A program made the position numbers and the translations under genes. The notes beneath the pieces were generated by a model that made no database searches, was not told the origin of the DNA, and saw nothing but the letters and a program-made list of their open reading frames with translations. Positions 63,523 through 64,000 of a stretch of DNA of 64,000 nt are shown piece after piece. Each line of letters opens with the position of its first letter. Position 1 is the first letter of the stretch. The stretch comes from Galdieria partita (lineage: Eukaryota > Rhodophyta > Bangiophyceae > Galdieriales > Galdieriaceae): contig BQMJ01000013.1 of assembly GCA_025991245.1 (NCBI GenBank), positions 195,001 to 259,000 of the forward strand, in the 5' to 3' direction.

Positions 63523-64000
63523 ATGCCATCTTCAACTGTACAGGTGGCTTTATCTAGTGTGATAGTAACGGTCATTTCGTTGTTATTGTTTTTCGTGATA
63601 TGGGAAGTTCTTCATACCGACATCTCAGGGGTGAAAACGAGTTTGAAAGATTTATCGGAGAATGTTGCGAAAGAGTCGGAAGATCAAAGCAGTGCGATAA
63701 CCAATTTATATTTAAGCATGAATCGATTGAACACATTAGGTTCGACGATATCGAGAGGTTTAATTGAAGTTGCCAGGTATTCGAATGAATATTTAGCGAC
63801 AGGTGAGGAAAGTTATTTTGAGAAGATGAAAAGCGAATTAGCTAGCACAGAAAATGCGGTGTCACAGTCGTTATCATTACTTGACTCAATGCTGTCTTCT
63901 TCGGCCAATTTAAGCAGTTCTTCTTCGAATTTAGTGAGTTCGTTAGTTTTAGAAGCCAAATCGAACCTAAATACAGTCCAATCTTTAACTTATTACTTAT
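63523..64000 (+). CDS. Fibre-like protein, 5' end (copy 2, cut by window edge)
   Basis: The first 159 codons match those of the 30,120 gene: signal anchor and start of the coiled region. The gene continues beyond the window, so whether the repeat shaft is the same or different cannot be seen. Confidence 0.75.
   Translation, partial: MPSSTVQVALSSVIVTVISLLLFFVIWEVLHTDISGVKTSLKDLSENVAKESEDQSSAITNLYLSMNRLNTLGSTISRGLIEVARYSNEYLATGEESYFEKMKSELASTENAVSQSLSLLDSMLSSSANLSSSSSNLVSSLVLEAKSNLNTVQSLTYYL

Larger units (their letters stand above)
62391..64000. repeat. Direct repeat, copy 2 (partner at 28,988)
   Basis: Same sequence and orientation as 28,988-30,597, to the window end. The left edge is at aggaggaggaggaggcgg inside the coding region of the tailspike-like gene. 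No difference was found where the copies were compared, so the duplication or exchange is recent or maintained by gene conversion. An assembly artefact of a repeat or a tandem genome unit is also possible. Confidence 0.95.

Overview
The window reads as DNA of a large nucleocytoplasmic virus (Nucleocytoviricota/NCLDV) of a eukaryotic host. Evidence: intronless genes packed tail to head on both strands from about 5.0 to 64 kb, and a typical NCLDV core set. That set is family B DNA polymerase, an AEP primase, a D5-type SF3 helicase, topoisomerase II, two parts of the largest RNA polymerase subunit, an Erv1-type thiol oxidase, a Ulp1-like virion protease, a myristoylated L1/F9-type membrane protein, thymidylate kinase, an E2 ubiquitin-conjugating enzyme, RING proteins, a Nudix hydrolase and a tyrosyl-tRNA synthetase. 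No capsid gene is in view. I cannot place it in a family from sequence alone. The core genes look whole. Whether this is a free virus or a copy integrated in a host chromosome is open.

Layout. 1-4.27 kb is gene-poor AT-rich DNA unlike the rest (host flank or viral end). A repeat arm at 4.27-4.66 kb recurs inverted at 27.1-28.7 kb. 5.0-20.3 kb carries a glycosyltransferase, surface proteins and the replication block (topo II, protease, PolB, primase, RING, TMK, D5 helicase). 20.3-28.8 kb is a repeat zone: two back-to-back palindromes, a short zinc-binding gene, about 6.8 copies of a 240-bp repeat, 22 copies of a purine-rich repeat of about 60 bp, a TyrRS gene, and two tandem inverted-repeat elements. 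28.8-38.3 kb is a surface and glycan region with a 1725-residue fibre-like protein, glycosyltransferases, a methyltransferase and a propeller protein. 38.3-50.5 kb mixes transcription genes (both RPB1 parts, a SWIB protein, an FCP1-like phosphatase), redox and ubiquitin genes and many very small membrane proteins. 50.5-62.6 kb holds paralogous hypotheticals, Nudix, thioredoxin, RING, a propeller protein, a one-chain Mre11-Rad50 fusion, the L1/F9-like protein and a tailspike-like protein. From 62,391 to the window end the sequence repeats 28,988-30,597, 33,403 bp downstream.

How the genes fit together. PolB, primase, D5 helicase, topo II and the Mre11-Rad50 fusion would replicate and repair DNA in a cytoplasmic factory. 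RPB1, SWIB and TFIIB-like proteins point to viral transcription. Erv1 and the thioredoxin-fold protein would supply disulfides to the many cysteine-bearing membrane ectodomains. The protease would mature virion proteins. Four glycosyltransferase-like genes and three paralogous propeller genes suggest the virus makes its own surface glycans, displayed on or beside the fibre, glycine-rich and beta-helix proteins. Many genes share a short T-A-A-A-A signal just before the ATG, often overlapping the previous stop codon, as expected of a compact late-type promoter. Start codons were taken as ATG throughout.
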